Source: JAEZBP01 sp963832725
Lineage (GTDB): Bacteria; Myxococcota_A; Polyangia; Polyangiales; Sandaracinaceae
Length of the DNA stretch: 64,000 nt
Reading direction: 5' to 3'
Assembly (NCBI GenBank): GCA_963832725.1
Contig: CAWHVG010000003.1
Coordinates: 2,170,001-2,234,000 of the forward strand
The stretch's first letter is position 1, and every line of letters begins with the position of its first letter. The translations under genes were made by a program, and so were the position numbers. Positions 56,436-64,000 of this stretch are shown here, piece after piece. Under the pieces are notes generated by a model. The model saw only the letters and a program-made list of their open reading frames with translations, had not been told where the DNA came from and did not search any database.

Positions 56436-58241
56436 ATGGCGGCTCGATCGCGGCTCGCGGCTCTCTTCGCCCTGCTCGCCATCCCGACGAGCACGGCGGC
56501 GCAGGTGATGGACACCGAGCAGGTCGCCATGCGCGACGGGGTGACGCTGGCCACCGACGTCTGGCGTTCTTCCGCCGACGCGGCGCCGGGACCGACGCTG
56601 CTGCGACGGACGCCCTACGGCCGGGCGATGGACACGAGCGCGCTCGCGCCCCTCGTCGCGCTCGGATACACGGTGGTCTCGCAGGACGTGCGCGGCCGCG
56701 GTGAGAGCGACGGCACGTTCCTGCCCTTCCTCGACGACGCCCACGACGGCGCCGACACCATCGCCTGGATCGCGTCGCAGCCCTGGTCGGACGGCACGGT
56801 CGGCAGCTTCGGCGGCTCGGCCGAGGGCATCGCGCAGCTCCTCGCCGCCGGCGAGGCCCCGTCTGCGCTGGCCTGCCTCCACGCGCCCTTCGCCACCGAC
56901 GACGTCTACGCGGCGCTCTATCCGGGCGGCGCGTGGCGAGAGGAGCTCGGGACGGCCTGGCTCGAGGGCCTGATGGAGCCCGACGCGCTCACGACGCTGC
57001 GAGCGCACGAGGCCGGCGACGCGTTCTGGGATCCCGCGCGCCTCGACGCGATGGAGCAGGCCGACGTCGGGAGCGCGGTGTTCCTCGTCGGCGGCTTCTT
57101 CGATGTCTTCGCCGCCGGGACCACCCGCGCGTTCGGGCAGCTCGACGCGAGCGCGGCGCGCTATCTGGTGCTCGGCCCGTGGACCCACGCCGGCGCCGAC
57201 GTGACGACGGCGGGCGAGCTCACCTACCCCGCCGACGCGGCCTACTCCGCGCTCATGGACGACCTCGCCGCCTACTTCGGCTGGTGCTTGGGGGACGGCC
57301 CGCGGCCCGACTGGCCTCCGGTGCGCTACTACGCGACGCAGATCGCCGACGACGGGCGGACCGCCGGCGGTGCGTGGCGCGAGGCGAGCGATTGGCCGCC
57401 ACCGTCCGCGCCGGTCGAGCTGCGCCTGCACGCGGACGGGACGCTCCACGCGAGCGCGCCGGGGACCGACGCCGCCTCGGCGACCCTGCCGGTGGATCCG
57501 AGCGATCCGGTGCCCTCGGTGGGCGGCGACAACCTGACGACGCCGGCCGGCCCCTTCGACCAGAGCGAGGTCGACGGCACGAGCGGCGTGCTGACCGCGA
57601 CGACGCCCGTGGCGACCGAGACGGTGGAGCTCATCGGCGATGTGAGCGCGCGCATCTACGCGTCGACCGACGGCACCGACACGGACGTGGTGGTGCGCCT
57701 CGAGCAGATCACGCCCAGCGGCCGCGCGCTGCTCCTCGCCGAAGGCATCCGGCGGGGGCGCTTCTTGGCGGCCGCCGACACGATCACCCCGCTCGAGCCC
57801 GGCGCCGTGGCGCTCTTCGAGGTCGACCTCGGCCCGATCGCCGTCGTGCTGCCGCCGGGGCACGCGCTCAGGGTGGCCATCGCCGGGACCAGCAGCCCGC
57901 GCTACGAGCCCGACCCGGGCGTGGCCGATCCGATCGCGAGCGCCGTGCCCCAACCGACGAGGCTCACGATCTACCGCGACGCCAGCCGCCCGAGCGCGGT
58001 GGTGCTGCCGATCGCGCGGGGAACACCGCCGGGCGCCGCGGACGGGACGTCTCTCGCGGACGCCGGCGTCGGCGTGCCGAGCCCTTCCGGCTGCGGCTGC
58101 CGCGTCGTGGCACGCGACCCCGGCGTTCCTCTCTGGCCGATGGCGCTCGTGCTGCTGGCGCGCCGGAGACGACGCCGATTCGGGCGAGCGGATGTCGCGA
58201 TGAGCCGCACGCCGAGCACATCCGGCAGCCAGCGCCGTTGA
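56436..58241 (+). CDS. CocE/NonD-family hydrolase with MYXO-CTERM-like tail
   Basis: The protein has 601 residues. Signal peptide MAARSRLAALFALLAIPTSTAAQ. X-Pro dipeptidyl-peptidase S15-like alpha/beta hydrolase: MRDGVTLATDVWRSS, YTVVSQDVRGRGESDG, nucleophile SFGGSAEG (Ser128), VFLVGGFFDVFAAGT (Asp) and LVLGPWTHAG (His). A C-terminal jelly-roll domain (about 350-560: VELRLHADGTLHA, ARIYASTDGTDTDVVVRLEQ) follows. The end, SGCGCRVV then a hydrophobic stretch and RRRRRRF, resembles the MYXO-CTERM sorting tail that anchors exported proteins on the surface. Probable secreted acyl or peptide hydrolase (glutaryl-7-ACA/cocaine-esterase type); substrate unknown. Confidence 0.88.
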   Translation: MAARSRLAALFALLAIPTSTAAQVMDTEQVAMRDGVTLATDVWRSSADAAPGPTLLRRTPYGRAMDTSALAPLVALGYTVVSQDVRGRGESDGTFLPFLDDAHDGADTIAWIASQPWSDGTVGSFGGSAEGIAQLLAAGEAPSALACLHAPFATDDVYAALYPGGAWREELGTAWLEGLMEPDALTTLRAHEAGDAFWDPARLDAMEQADVGSAVFLVGGFFDVFAAGTTRAFGQLDASAARYLVLGPWTHAGADVTTAGELTYPADAAYSALMDDLAAYFGWCLGDGPRPDWPPVRYYATQIADDGRTAGGAWREASDWPPPSAPVELRLHADGTLHASAPGTDAASATLPVDPSDPVPSVGGDNLTTPAGPFDQSEVDGTSGVLTATTPVATETVELIGDVSARIYASTDGTDTDVVVRLEQITPSGRALLLAEGIRRGRFLAAADTITPLEPGAVALFEVDLGPIAVVLPPGHALRVAIAGTSSPRYEPDPGVADPIASAVPQPTRLTIYRDASRPSAVVLPIARGTPPGAADGTSLADAGVGVPSPSGCGCRVVARDPGVPLWPMALVLLARRRRRRFGRADVAMSRTPSTSGSQRR

Positions 58242-58493
58242 GCGGCCTTTCGCGGCGCACCCGCACCGGAGCGCACGGAGGCGACCCCTTCCAGGCACCG
58301 CGCCCTCACGAGTCGGCGGGTCGCGGGCTTCCCGGCGCCGACGCACGGGCCGCTCGAGCTGCGCCGCACTTCGCCCCCCGTCGACGCGAGCCGGCAGCGA
58401 ACCACGATCCGGAGAGGAGGTGACGCCTCGGGCAAGCGTGCGATCACCCCGTGCGGCGTTCCGCCCCGAGGGCGCCTGAGGTACGCTCGATCC

Positions 58494-60998
58494 ATGCGCT
58501 CCAGCATCTCCCTCGCTTGCTTCACGCTCCTGTTCGCCGCCGGCTGCGACTGCGCCGGCAAGACGAACGTGACCTGCACCTCCGACTCGGAATGTCAGGT
58601 CGGGTACGCGTGCGTCGACGGGCTCTGCAAAGCGCCCACGGACGCCGGCCCGCTGCCGGATTCCGGGTACGTGCCGCCCGACGGAAGCGCGACCGACGGG
58701 AGCGCGCCCGGCTGCACCACCGACTCGCAGTGCGGCGCCGGCAACGTCTGCGTGGGCGGGGGCTGCTGCGCGAGCGACGCCGCGTGCGGCTCTTCGTGCT
58801 GCAGCGGCGCCGAGGTCTGCTTCGCGAACGCGTGCGTGGTGCCGGGCGCCGCGTGCCGCTCGTCCGACGACTGCGGCGACGGCGAGTACTGCGAGCCGGC
58901 CCTCGGCGACGGGGGCGGCTCGGCCGACGGAGGCGTGCCGGGTCCGGACGCGGGCGCCGGCGCCGTCTGCCTGGGCGCGGTGCCCACGGCGGGCCGCTGC
59001 GTCGCGCTCCCGCCCCGCTGCATGGGCGATCCCATGCCCGGCGAGACCTGCCTGCGGAGCTGCGAGTACCGCCCGCCGACCGGCCCGCTGAACGCGACCG
59101 CCCAGTGGAGCTGGGGCGCGTCCACGGTCTCCGAGTTCGCGAACTCGCTCGACGTGTGGGCCACGCCGACCGTCGGCCGCATCACCGACACCAACTGCGA
59201 CGGCGTGGTGGACCAGTTCGATCCGCCGAACGTCGTCTTCGTCTCCGGCAACGCCCGCGGGACCTGCTGCTCCTGCGGGGGCTACACCAACACCTGCCAC
59301 ACCGGCGTGCTCCGCGTGCTCGACGGGCGCAGCGGGCAGGAGGTCTGGTCGCTCCGGCGCGGGCCCTCGTCCTCGACGGGCTGGAGCGGGCTCTCGGTGG
59401 CCATCGGCGACGTCGACCACGACGGCGACATGGAGATCGCCGCGGTCACGGGCGAGGGCTACATCGCGCTCGTCGATCACACCGGCGCCATGGTCGCGCT
59501 CAGCGACCACCCCATCCCGGGCTGGACGGCCAACGCCACCACGGGCTGGGGCGGCGGCCTCTCCATCGCCGACATGGACCACGACGGGAACCCGGAGATC
59601 GCCTACGGCAACGTGGTCTTCACCACCGACGGCGCCAGCATCACCCGCCTCTGGGTGGGCACCGCCGGCTGGGGCCGCACCATCACGCAGGCCATCAGCG
59701 TGTTCGAGAACCTCGACGCCGACGCGCCGCTCGAGCTCTTGGCCGGGCGCACCGCCTACGACACCGACGGCTCGATCCTCTGGGACCGCAGCGACCTGCC
59801 CCGCGGCTTCAGCGCGGTGGCGAACTTCGACTCGGACCCGGAGCCGGAGGTCGCGCTGATCGCCAACGCGCACGTCTACCTCCTCTCCGGGGCGACCGGG
59901 ATGAACGAGCTCCCGCCCGCGGCGGCGACCGGCTCGGGCAACGGCGGACCGCCCACCATCGCCGACTTCGACGGCGACGGGCAGATCGAGATCGGCATCG
60001 CCTGGGCGAACTACTACGAGGTCTTCAAGCCGAACTACGCCGGCGGCTCGATCGACTCGCTCTGGGCCACGCCCAGCCACGACTTCAGCTCGTCGGTCAC
60101 CGGCTCCACCGTCTTCGACTTCGAGGGCGACGGCGCGGCGGAGGTCATCTACAACGACGAGTGCTTCCTCTGGGTCTACGACGGCGCGACCGGCGCGGTC
60201 CGCTTCGCCACCCCGACGACGAGCTTCACGGCGACCGAGTCGTCGCTGGTGGCCGACGTCGACGCCGACGGGTCGGCGGAGATCGTGATGATCTCGAACG
60301 GCGCGAGCCCCTCGAACTGGCACTGCGACGTGACCTTCCGCGGCGTGGACTGGACGATGCCGGCGCCGATGAGCGCGGCGGACTACGGACGGCCCGGCTG
60401 GGTCGGCAGCGACGGAGCGAACGCGGCCTACCGCGGCCTCACGGTCTTCCGCGCCACCGACAACTCCTGGGTCGGCACGCGCACCCTCTGGAACCAGCAC
60501 GCCTACAGCGTGAGCAACATCTGCGGCGACCGCGGCGACGCGTGCTCCCCGCCGAGCACCTACGGCGACATCCCCCAGGACCAGGTCGCGAACTGGACGG
60601 TCGGGTTCCTCAACAACTTCCGCCAGAACATCCAGGGCGCGGGCATCTTCGACGCGCCGGACGCCACGGTGCAGCTCGAGGTCCAGTGCGGGCCGCCGGT
60701 GCACCTCGTGGCGTCGGTCCGCAACCTCGGCGCGGCGCTCCTGCCCGACGGGGTCGAGGTCGGCTTCTTCCTCGTGCAGGCGGACGGCACCGAGCGCGAT
60801 CTCGGCCACGGCATGACCACCACGGCGCTCTTCCCCGGCCAGGTCGACCAGGTCTCGATCGACGCGCCGGCCGACGTGATGGCCACGGGCTCGACCTTCC
60901 GCGCCCGCATCCTGATCGATCCGACGATGCCGACCTTCCAGGAGTGTCGGACGGACAACGACCAGAGCGAAGACGTGACGCCGCACTGCCTGGGCTGA
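58494..60998 (+). CDS. FG-GAP/VCBS-repeat lipoprotein with Cys-rich N-terminus
   Basis: The protein has 834 residues. Lipoprotein signal MRSSISLACFTLLFAAGC. A Cys-rich part (about 20-190: CTSDSECQVGYACVDGLC, CTTDSQCGAGNVCVGGGCC) is followed by a propeller of FG-GAP/VCBS repeats with calcium-loop-like sequences (GDVDHDGDMEIAAV, ADMDHDGNPEIAY, ADFDGDGQIEIGI, FDFEGDGAAEVIY, ADVDADGSAEIVM). The C-terminal domain (about 700-830: VQLEVQCGPPVHLVASVRNLG) looks CARDB-like. Predicted surface protein with an integrin-alpha-like fold. The gene's 3' end is duplicated downstream. Confidence 0.88.
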   Translation: MRSSISLACFTLLFAAGCDCAGKTNVTCTSDSECQVGYACVDGLCKAPTDAGPLPDSGYVPPDGSATDGSAPGCTTDSQCGAGNVCVGGGCCASDAACGSSCCSGAEVCFANACVVPGAACRSSDDCGDGEYCEPALGDGGGSADGGVPGPDAGAGAVCLGAVPTAGRCVALPPRCMGDPMPGETCLRSCEYRPPTGPLNATAQWSWGASTVSEFANSLDVWATPTVGRITDTNCDGVVDQFDPPNVVFVSGNARGTCCSCGGYTNTCHTGVLRVLDGRSGQEVWSLRRGPSSSTGWSGLSVAIGDVDHDGDMEIAAVTGEGYIALVDHTGAMVALSDHPIPGWTANATTGWGGGLSIADMDHDGNPEIAYGNVVFTTDGASITRLWVGTAGWGRTITQAISVFENLDADAPLELLAGRTAYDTDGSILWDRSDLPRGFSAVANFDSDPEPEVALIANAHVYLLSGATGMNELPPAAATGSGNGGPPTIADFDGDGQIEIGIAWANYYEVFKPNYAGGSIDSLWATPSHDFSSSVTGSTVFDFEGDGAAEVIYNDECFLWVYDGATGAVRFATPTTSFTATESSLVADVDADGSAEIVMISNGASPSNWHCDVTFRGVDWTMPAPMSAADYGRPGWVGSDGANAAYRGLTVFRATDNSWVGTRTLWNQHAYSVSNICGDRGDACSPPSTYGDIPQDQVANWTVGFLNNFRQNIQGAGIFDAPDATVQLEVQCGPPVHLVASVRNLGAALLPDGVEVGFFLVQADGTERDLGHGMTTTALFPGQVDQVSIDAPADVMATGSTFRARILIDPTMPTFQECRTDNDQSEDVTPHCLG

Positions 60999-61190
60999 TC
61001 GCTCGGGCGCGGCGCCGCGCTTCCGCCGGGGAGCGCGGACCGTCGCCGGAGAGCGACGCGACGCCGCACGGCCTGGACGGATCGCTGAAACGCAACGCGC
61101 GCTTCCGCCGGGGAGCGCGCCGCAGAGCGACGCGACGCCGCACGGCCTGGACGGATCGCTGAAACGCAACGCGCGCTTCCGCCGCGGCCC
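60964..61190. repeat. 3'-end repeats of the FG-GAP gene
   Basis: The gene end with its stop and the following bases (60964-61037) recurs at 61050-61121 and again at 61124-61190. Copies two and three are almost identical over 65 bases (AGAGCGACGCGACGCCGC... to ...GCGCTTCCGCCG); the copy inside the gene is more diverged. Spacing is 86 and 74 bases. Confidence 0.85.
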
Positions 61191-61288
61191 GTCGCCGCAG
61201 ATCCGACGACGCCGACCTTCGGGACCTCGGCGGAGCGCGGTCTGTGAAGCGCGGTCTGCTGAAGCGCGCTCGACCGCAGCGCAGCGCC

Positions 61289-62149
61289 TCAGCCTCGGAC
61301 GACCTCGAGCTGCCGGCTGCCGGGCGCGCGGTGGGTGAGGCGCATCCGCCAGTCCACGCCGACCAGCTCGCCGGGGCGCATCTCGTTCCAGACGTTCTCG
61401 CCCGAGAGCGGCTCGCTGGAGACGATCAGGTGGTTCACGTGGCCCGTCTCGGTCGGCGCCTCGCACTCGGGCGAGAGGCTGGGGCAGCTGTCGCGGTCGG
61501 CGCAGCGCGTCTTGTGCCCCGACCAGTAGAGCTCCTTGCCGCCCTGGTGCGCGACCATCGCCGTCCCGTCGGTGACCAGGCAGGTCAGGAGCAGCTTCTC
61601 GTCGTCCTCGAGCGGCGCGCAGAGCGTGCGCACGTCCTCGATCGCCTCCGCCATCGCGTCGACCACGTCGTCCACCGCGTGCGGCTTGTCGAGCGGCCCG
61701 CGATTGAGCAGGCGGGTCAAGAAGACGAAGAAGACCACCTCGCTGTCGGTGTCGCCGAGGATGAAGGGGCGCAGCCGCGACGCGACGCGATCGACCAGCG
61801 TCCGCCGGAACGCCGCATGGAAGCGCGGCACGTCGCCGTTGTGGGCGAAGACCCAGCGGCCGTACTGGAAGGGGTGGCAGTTGAGCACGGTCGAGGGCCC
61901 CTGCGTGGCCTTGCGGACGTGCGCCAACACCGTCTCGGACGACACGACGCCGCTCACCCGGTGGAAGAGCGCGTCGCTGAGCGCGTGGGAGGGGCTGCGC
62001 GTCACGTGGGGCGCGCCGTCGACGTAGTACGCCACTCCCCACCCGTCCGGGTGCGCGGCGCTCTGCCGGCCGAGCGCGTTGTCGGCGGCCACGAGAGAGC
62101 GGTGCACCTGGCTGGGGATGACGCTGCGGAAACCGAAAAGCCTGCACAT
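61289..62149 (-). CDS. Class II glutamine amidotransferase, YafJ/EgtC-like
   Basis: The protein has 286 residues. Starts MCRLFGFRS: the N-terminal Cys2 is the catalytic nucleophile once Met is removed. N-terminal nucleophile hydrolase blocks follow: NALGRQSAAHPDGWGVAYY, LAHVRKATQG, NCHPFQYGRWVFAHNGDV (substrate Arg/Asn/Gly/Asp region) and DTDSEVVFFVFL. The C-terminal SSEPLSGENVWNEMRPGEL matches the stand-alone family. It takes ammonia from glutamine or hydrolyses gamma-glutamyl bonds as in ergothioneine synthesis, but no egt genes are nearby. Role unresolved. Confidence 0.92.
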   Translation of the reverse strand: MCRLFGFRSVIPSQVHRSLVAADNALGRQSAAHPDGWGVAYYVDGAPHVTRSPSHALSDALFHRVSGVVSSETVLAHVRKATQGPSTVLNCHPFQYGRWVFAHNGDVPRFHAAFRRTLVDRVASRLRPFILGDTDSEVVFFVFLTRLLNRGPLDKPHAVDDVVDAMAEAIEDVRTLCAPLEDDEKLLLTCLVTDGTAMVAHQGGKELYWSGHKTRCADRDSCPSLSPECEAPTETGHVNHLIVSSEPLSGENVWNEMRPGELVGVDWRMRLTHRAPGSRQLEVVRG

Positions 62150-62198
62150 CGGATGACCCGCAGGATGCCACGCGCGCCCGCCGACGCGAAGAACGCTC

Positions 62199-62333
62199 GT
62201 ACCGTCGTCCTGAAGTTCGCGATCCCGGCTTCTTCGGACGAGCGCTCGAACTTCGGGACGCTGCGGCTCGGCTTCGAACGAAGTGGAGGGTTCGTGCTAC
62301 CTGCACGAACCCGGAACGGAGCTCGGAGCGGGC
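62199..62333 (+). repeat. Dispersed structured repeat, family B, copy 2
   Basis: Roughly 75% identical to 4112-4248 over the same two-hairpin layout: GTACCGTCGTCC and GAAGTTCG left arm, TCGAACTTCGGGACG right arm, and a second hairpin TTCGTGC-TACCT-GCACGAA (62291-62297, 62303-62309). It lies between the divergent amidotransferase and aldehyde dehydrogenase genes, 80 bases before the latter's start. Confidence 0.8.
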
Positions 62334-62412
62334 GTGCCAGCCGGCGAAGCCCGTTGGGCGCGGCCCGGGTTGACTGTTACTCTCCCGCCGCACCTCGGAG
62401 ACCATACGCACC

Positions 62413-64000
62413 ATGTCCTCACCCGATTTCGCCCACGACGCCCCGCGCATCAGCTCCACGCCGCTCGAGCAGGTCGACTCGCTCGTCGAGCGCCTCGCCA
62501 CCAAGAAGGACGACTGGGTCCACACGCCGATCGAGCGGCGGATCAAGCTGCTGCGCGACTGCATCGAGCGCACGCTCGGTTGCGCCGAGGAGTGGGTGCG
62601 CGCCGCGTGCCGCGCCAAGGGCATCGGCTTCGGCGAGCCGCGCTCCGGCGAGGAGTGGCTCGGCGGCCCCATGACCACGATCCGCAACCTGCGGATGCTG
62701 ATCGTCGCGCTCGAGGAGGACGGTCACCCCGGCCCGAACCGGCTCTGGCAGCGGAGCGACGGACAGTGGGTCGCGCAGGTCTTCCCCTCGAGCGGCTGGG
62801 ACAAGCTCCTCTTCACCGGGTTCGAGGCCGAGGTGTGGATTGAGCCCGGCGAGAAGCCGACGCAGGGCCGCATCTACCGCGACAAGGCGCGCGGCGTGTT
62901 CCCCTCGGGCAAGGTCGCGCTGGTGCTCGGGGCGGGCAACGTGGCCTCGATCGGCCCGATGGACGCGCTCTACAAGCTCTTCGTCGAAGACGAGGTCGTC
63001 ATCGTGAAGACGAACCCCGTCAACGCCTACCTCCAGCCCTACTGGGAGGAGTCGTTCCGGCCGCTGATCGACGAGGGCGTCTTCCACGTGGTGCGCGGTG
63101 GCGCCGACGTCGGCAACCACCTCGTCCACCATCCCGCGGTCGACACCATCCACATGACCGGCTCCGATCGCACCCACGACGTCATCGTGTGGGGCGCCGA
63201 TCCCGAGGAGCAGGCGCGGCGCAAGAAGAGCGGCGAGATGCTCGTCGACAAGCCGATCTCGAGCGAGCTGGGCGCGGTGACGCCGGTCTTCGTGGTGCCG
63301 GGGCCGTGGAAGGAGCGCGATCTCGACTTCCAGGCCCGCCACGTGGCCGGGATGGTGACCAACAACGCCAGCTTCAACTGCAACGCGGCCAAGGTGCTGG
63401 TCACGGCCGACGGCTGGGCCCACCGGGGCGCGTTCCTGCAGAAGGTCGAGGCGGCGCTCTCCTCGGTCCCGCCGCGCACCGCCTACTACCCGGGCGCGCA
63501 GCGGCGCTACGACGGCTTCCTCGAGCACTACCCGGACGCCAAGCCGCTCTCGGCGCGCTCGAGCGCGGTGGTGCCGTGGACGCTCATCCCCGACGTGCCC
63601 GCCGACCCGAGCGAGTTCGCGCTGACGAACGAGGCGTTCTGCGGCGTGCTGGCGAACGTCTCGCTCGACGCCTCCGATCCCGGCGCCTTCCTCGACGCGA
63701 TGGTCGAGTTCGGCAACGAGATCTGCTGGGGCACGCTCTCCTGCATCATCCTGGTGCACCCGGAGACGCAGAAGGCCTACAAGGCGCAGCTCGACAGCGC
63801 GATCGCGCGGCTGCGCTACGGCGGCATCGGCGTCAACGCGTGGGCCGGCGTCATCTACGCGCTGGTCGCGCCGACCTGGGGCGCGTTCCCGGGCCACCCG
63901 CTGACCGACATCCGCTCCGGCCGCGGCGTGGTTCACAACGCCTACCTCTTCGATCACCCGGAGCGCTCGGTGGTGCGCGCGCCCTTCCGTATCCAGCCGA
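62413..64000 (+). CDS. Aldehyde dehydrogenase family protein (N-terminal part)
   Basis: 529 residues are present and the frame runs off the window. ATG 62413 gives MSSPDFAHDAPRISSTPL. Helical start, then the NAD(P)-binding region (GKVALVLGAGNVASIGPMDAL, VIVKTNPVNAY, VDTIHMTGSDRTHD with the second-Gly motif changed), ELGAVTPVFVVPG (general-base Glu region) and NNASFNCNAAKVLV with catalytic Cys323. The N-terminal 130 residues are longer than in classical enzymes and the protein fits a large, little-studied ALDH branch (about 570 residues). Substrate unknown. Confidence 0.88.
   Translation, partial: MSSPDFAHDAPRISSTPLEQVDSLVERLATKKDDWVHTPIERRIKLLRDCIERTLGCAEEWVRAACRAKGIGFGEPRSGEEWLGGPMTTIRNLRMLIVALEEDGHPGPNRLWQRSDGQWVAQVFPSSGWDKLLFTGFEAEVWIEPGEKPTQGRIYRDKARGVFPSGKVALVLGAGNVASIGPMDALYKLFVEDEVVIVKTNPVNAYLQPYWEESFRPLIDEGVFHVVRGGADVGNHLVHHPAVDTIHMTGSDRTHDVIVWGADPEEQARRKKSGEMLVDKPISSELGAVTPVFVVPGPWKERDLDFQARHVAGMVTNNASFNCNAAKVLVTADGWAHRGAFLQKVEAALSSVPPRTAYYPGAQRRYDGFLEHYPDAKPLSARSSAVVPWTLIPDVPADPSEFALTNEAFCGVLANVSLDASDPGAFLDAMVEFGNEICWGTLSCIILVHPETQKAYKAQLDSAIARLRYGGIGVNAWAGVIYALVAPTWGAFPGHPLTDIRSGRGVVHNAYLFDHPERSVVRAPFRIQP

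Noticed and set aside
56331..62687. A 2118-codon open frame on the minus strand
   Set aside because: It is the antisense shadow of the hydrolase and FG-GAP genes; its sequence is Arg/Ala/His-rich without domains, and it crosses two well-supported opposite-strand genes and an intergenic repeat.

Overview
The window comes from a very GC-rich bacterium. The gene content suggests a myxobacterium (Myxococcota), probably near the Sandaracinus group. Pointers are Cys-rich lipoproteins with Asp/Gly 'DAG' linkers, Ser/Thr kinases with C-terminal PEGA-like domains, an AgmX/PglI-like protein, a FG-GAP lipoprotein, a MYXO-CTERM-like tail and a caspase-like peptidase. No rRNA, tRNA, phage, insertion sequence or CRISPR array was recognised. 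About 29 single-base frame shifts (roughly 26 extra bases, 3 missing) and one nonsense codon break 13 otherwise intact genes, several of them conserved. I read this as uncorrected sequence error and annotate each such gene as one locus.

Layout. 1-4.1 kb: an RND efflux pair, small Cys-rich proteins and a diiron ferritin-like protein. 4.1-17 kb: an ion-homeostasis block with a cation/proton antiporter, a giant antiporter-NTPase fusion, an MscS channel overlapping it, and a ClC channel with CBS domains; Tag glycosylase and a lipoprotein are interspersed. 17-24.6 kb: an AgmX-like protein, an SDR, a caspase-like protein, a PrxQ lipoprotein, DUF72, DUF4920 and a putative outer-membrane barrel. 24.8-32.2 kb: an MBOAT acyltransferase followed by a SGNH protein, then an accessory stretch (Uma2 gene and remnant, an unknown acidic protein, DUF4279, a second SGNH paralogue).

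34.7-38.8 kb: the tyrosine/homogentisate operon fahA-maiA-hpd-hmgA. 39-41.1 kb: acyl-CoA dehydrogenase and an HSD10-like SDR, convergent on a terminator. 41.2-49.3 kb: two Ser/Thr kinases flank a four-gene chain in which every stop overlaps the next start (TPR membrane protein, propeller-like lipoprotein, metallophosphoesterase, THUMP methyltransferase). 49.6-53.3 kb: aldo/keto reductase, lipoprotein, MtfA-like protease and a YheT-like hydrolase. 54-64 kb: a lamin-tail lipoprotein, a CocE/NonD hydrolase, a FG-GAP lipoprotein, a class II glutamine amidotransferase and the start of an aldehyde dehydrogenase.

The most unusual content is non-coding. Two families of dispersed structured repeats are present (A: 4258-4412 and 56261-56421; B: 4112-4248 and 62199-62333). 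In family A the stems differ completely in sequence while pairing is kept. There are also a 43-bp palindromic tandem array (53.29-53.93 kb), a 21-bp tandem array ending at the tag start, and three genes whose 3' ends are copied again just past their stop codons.
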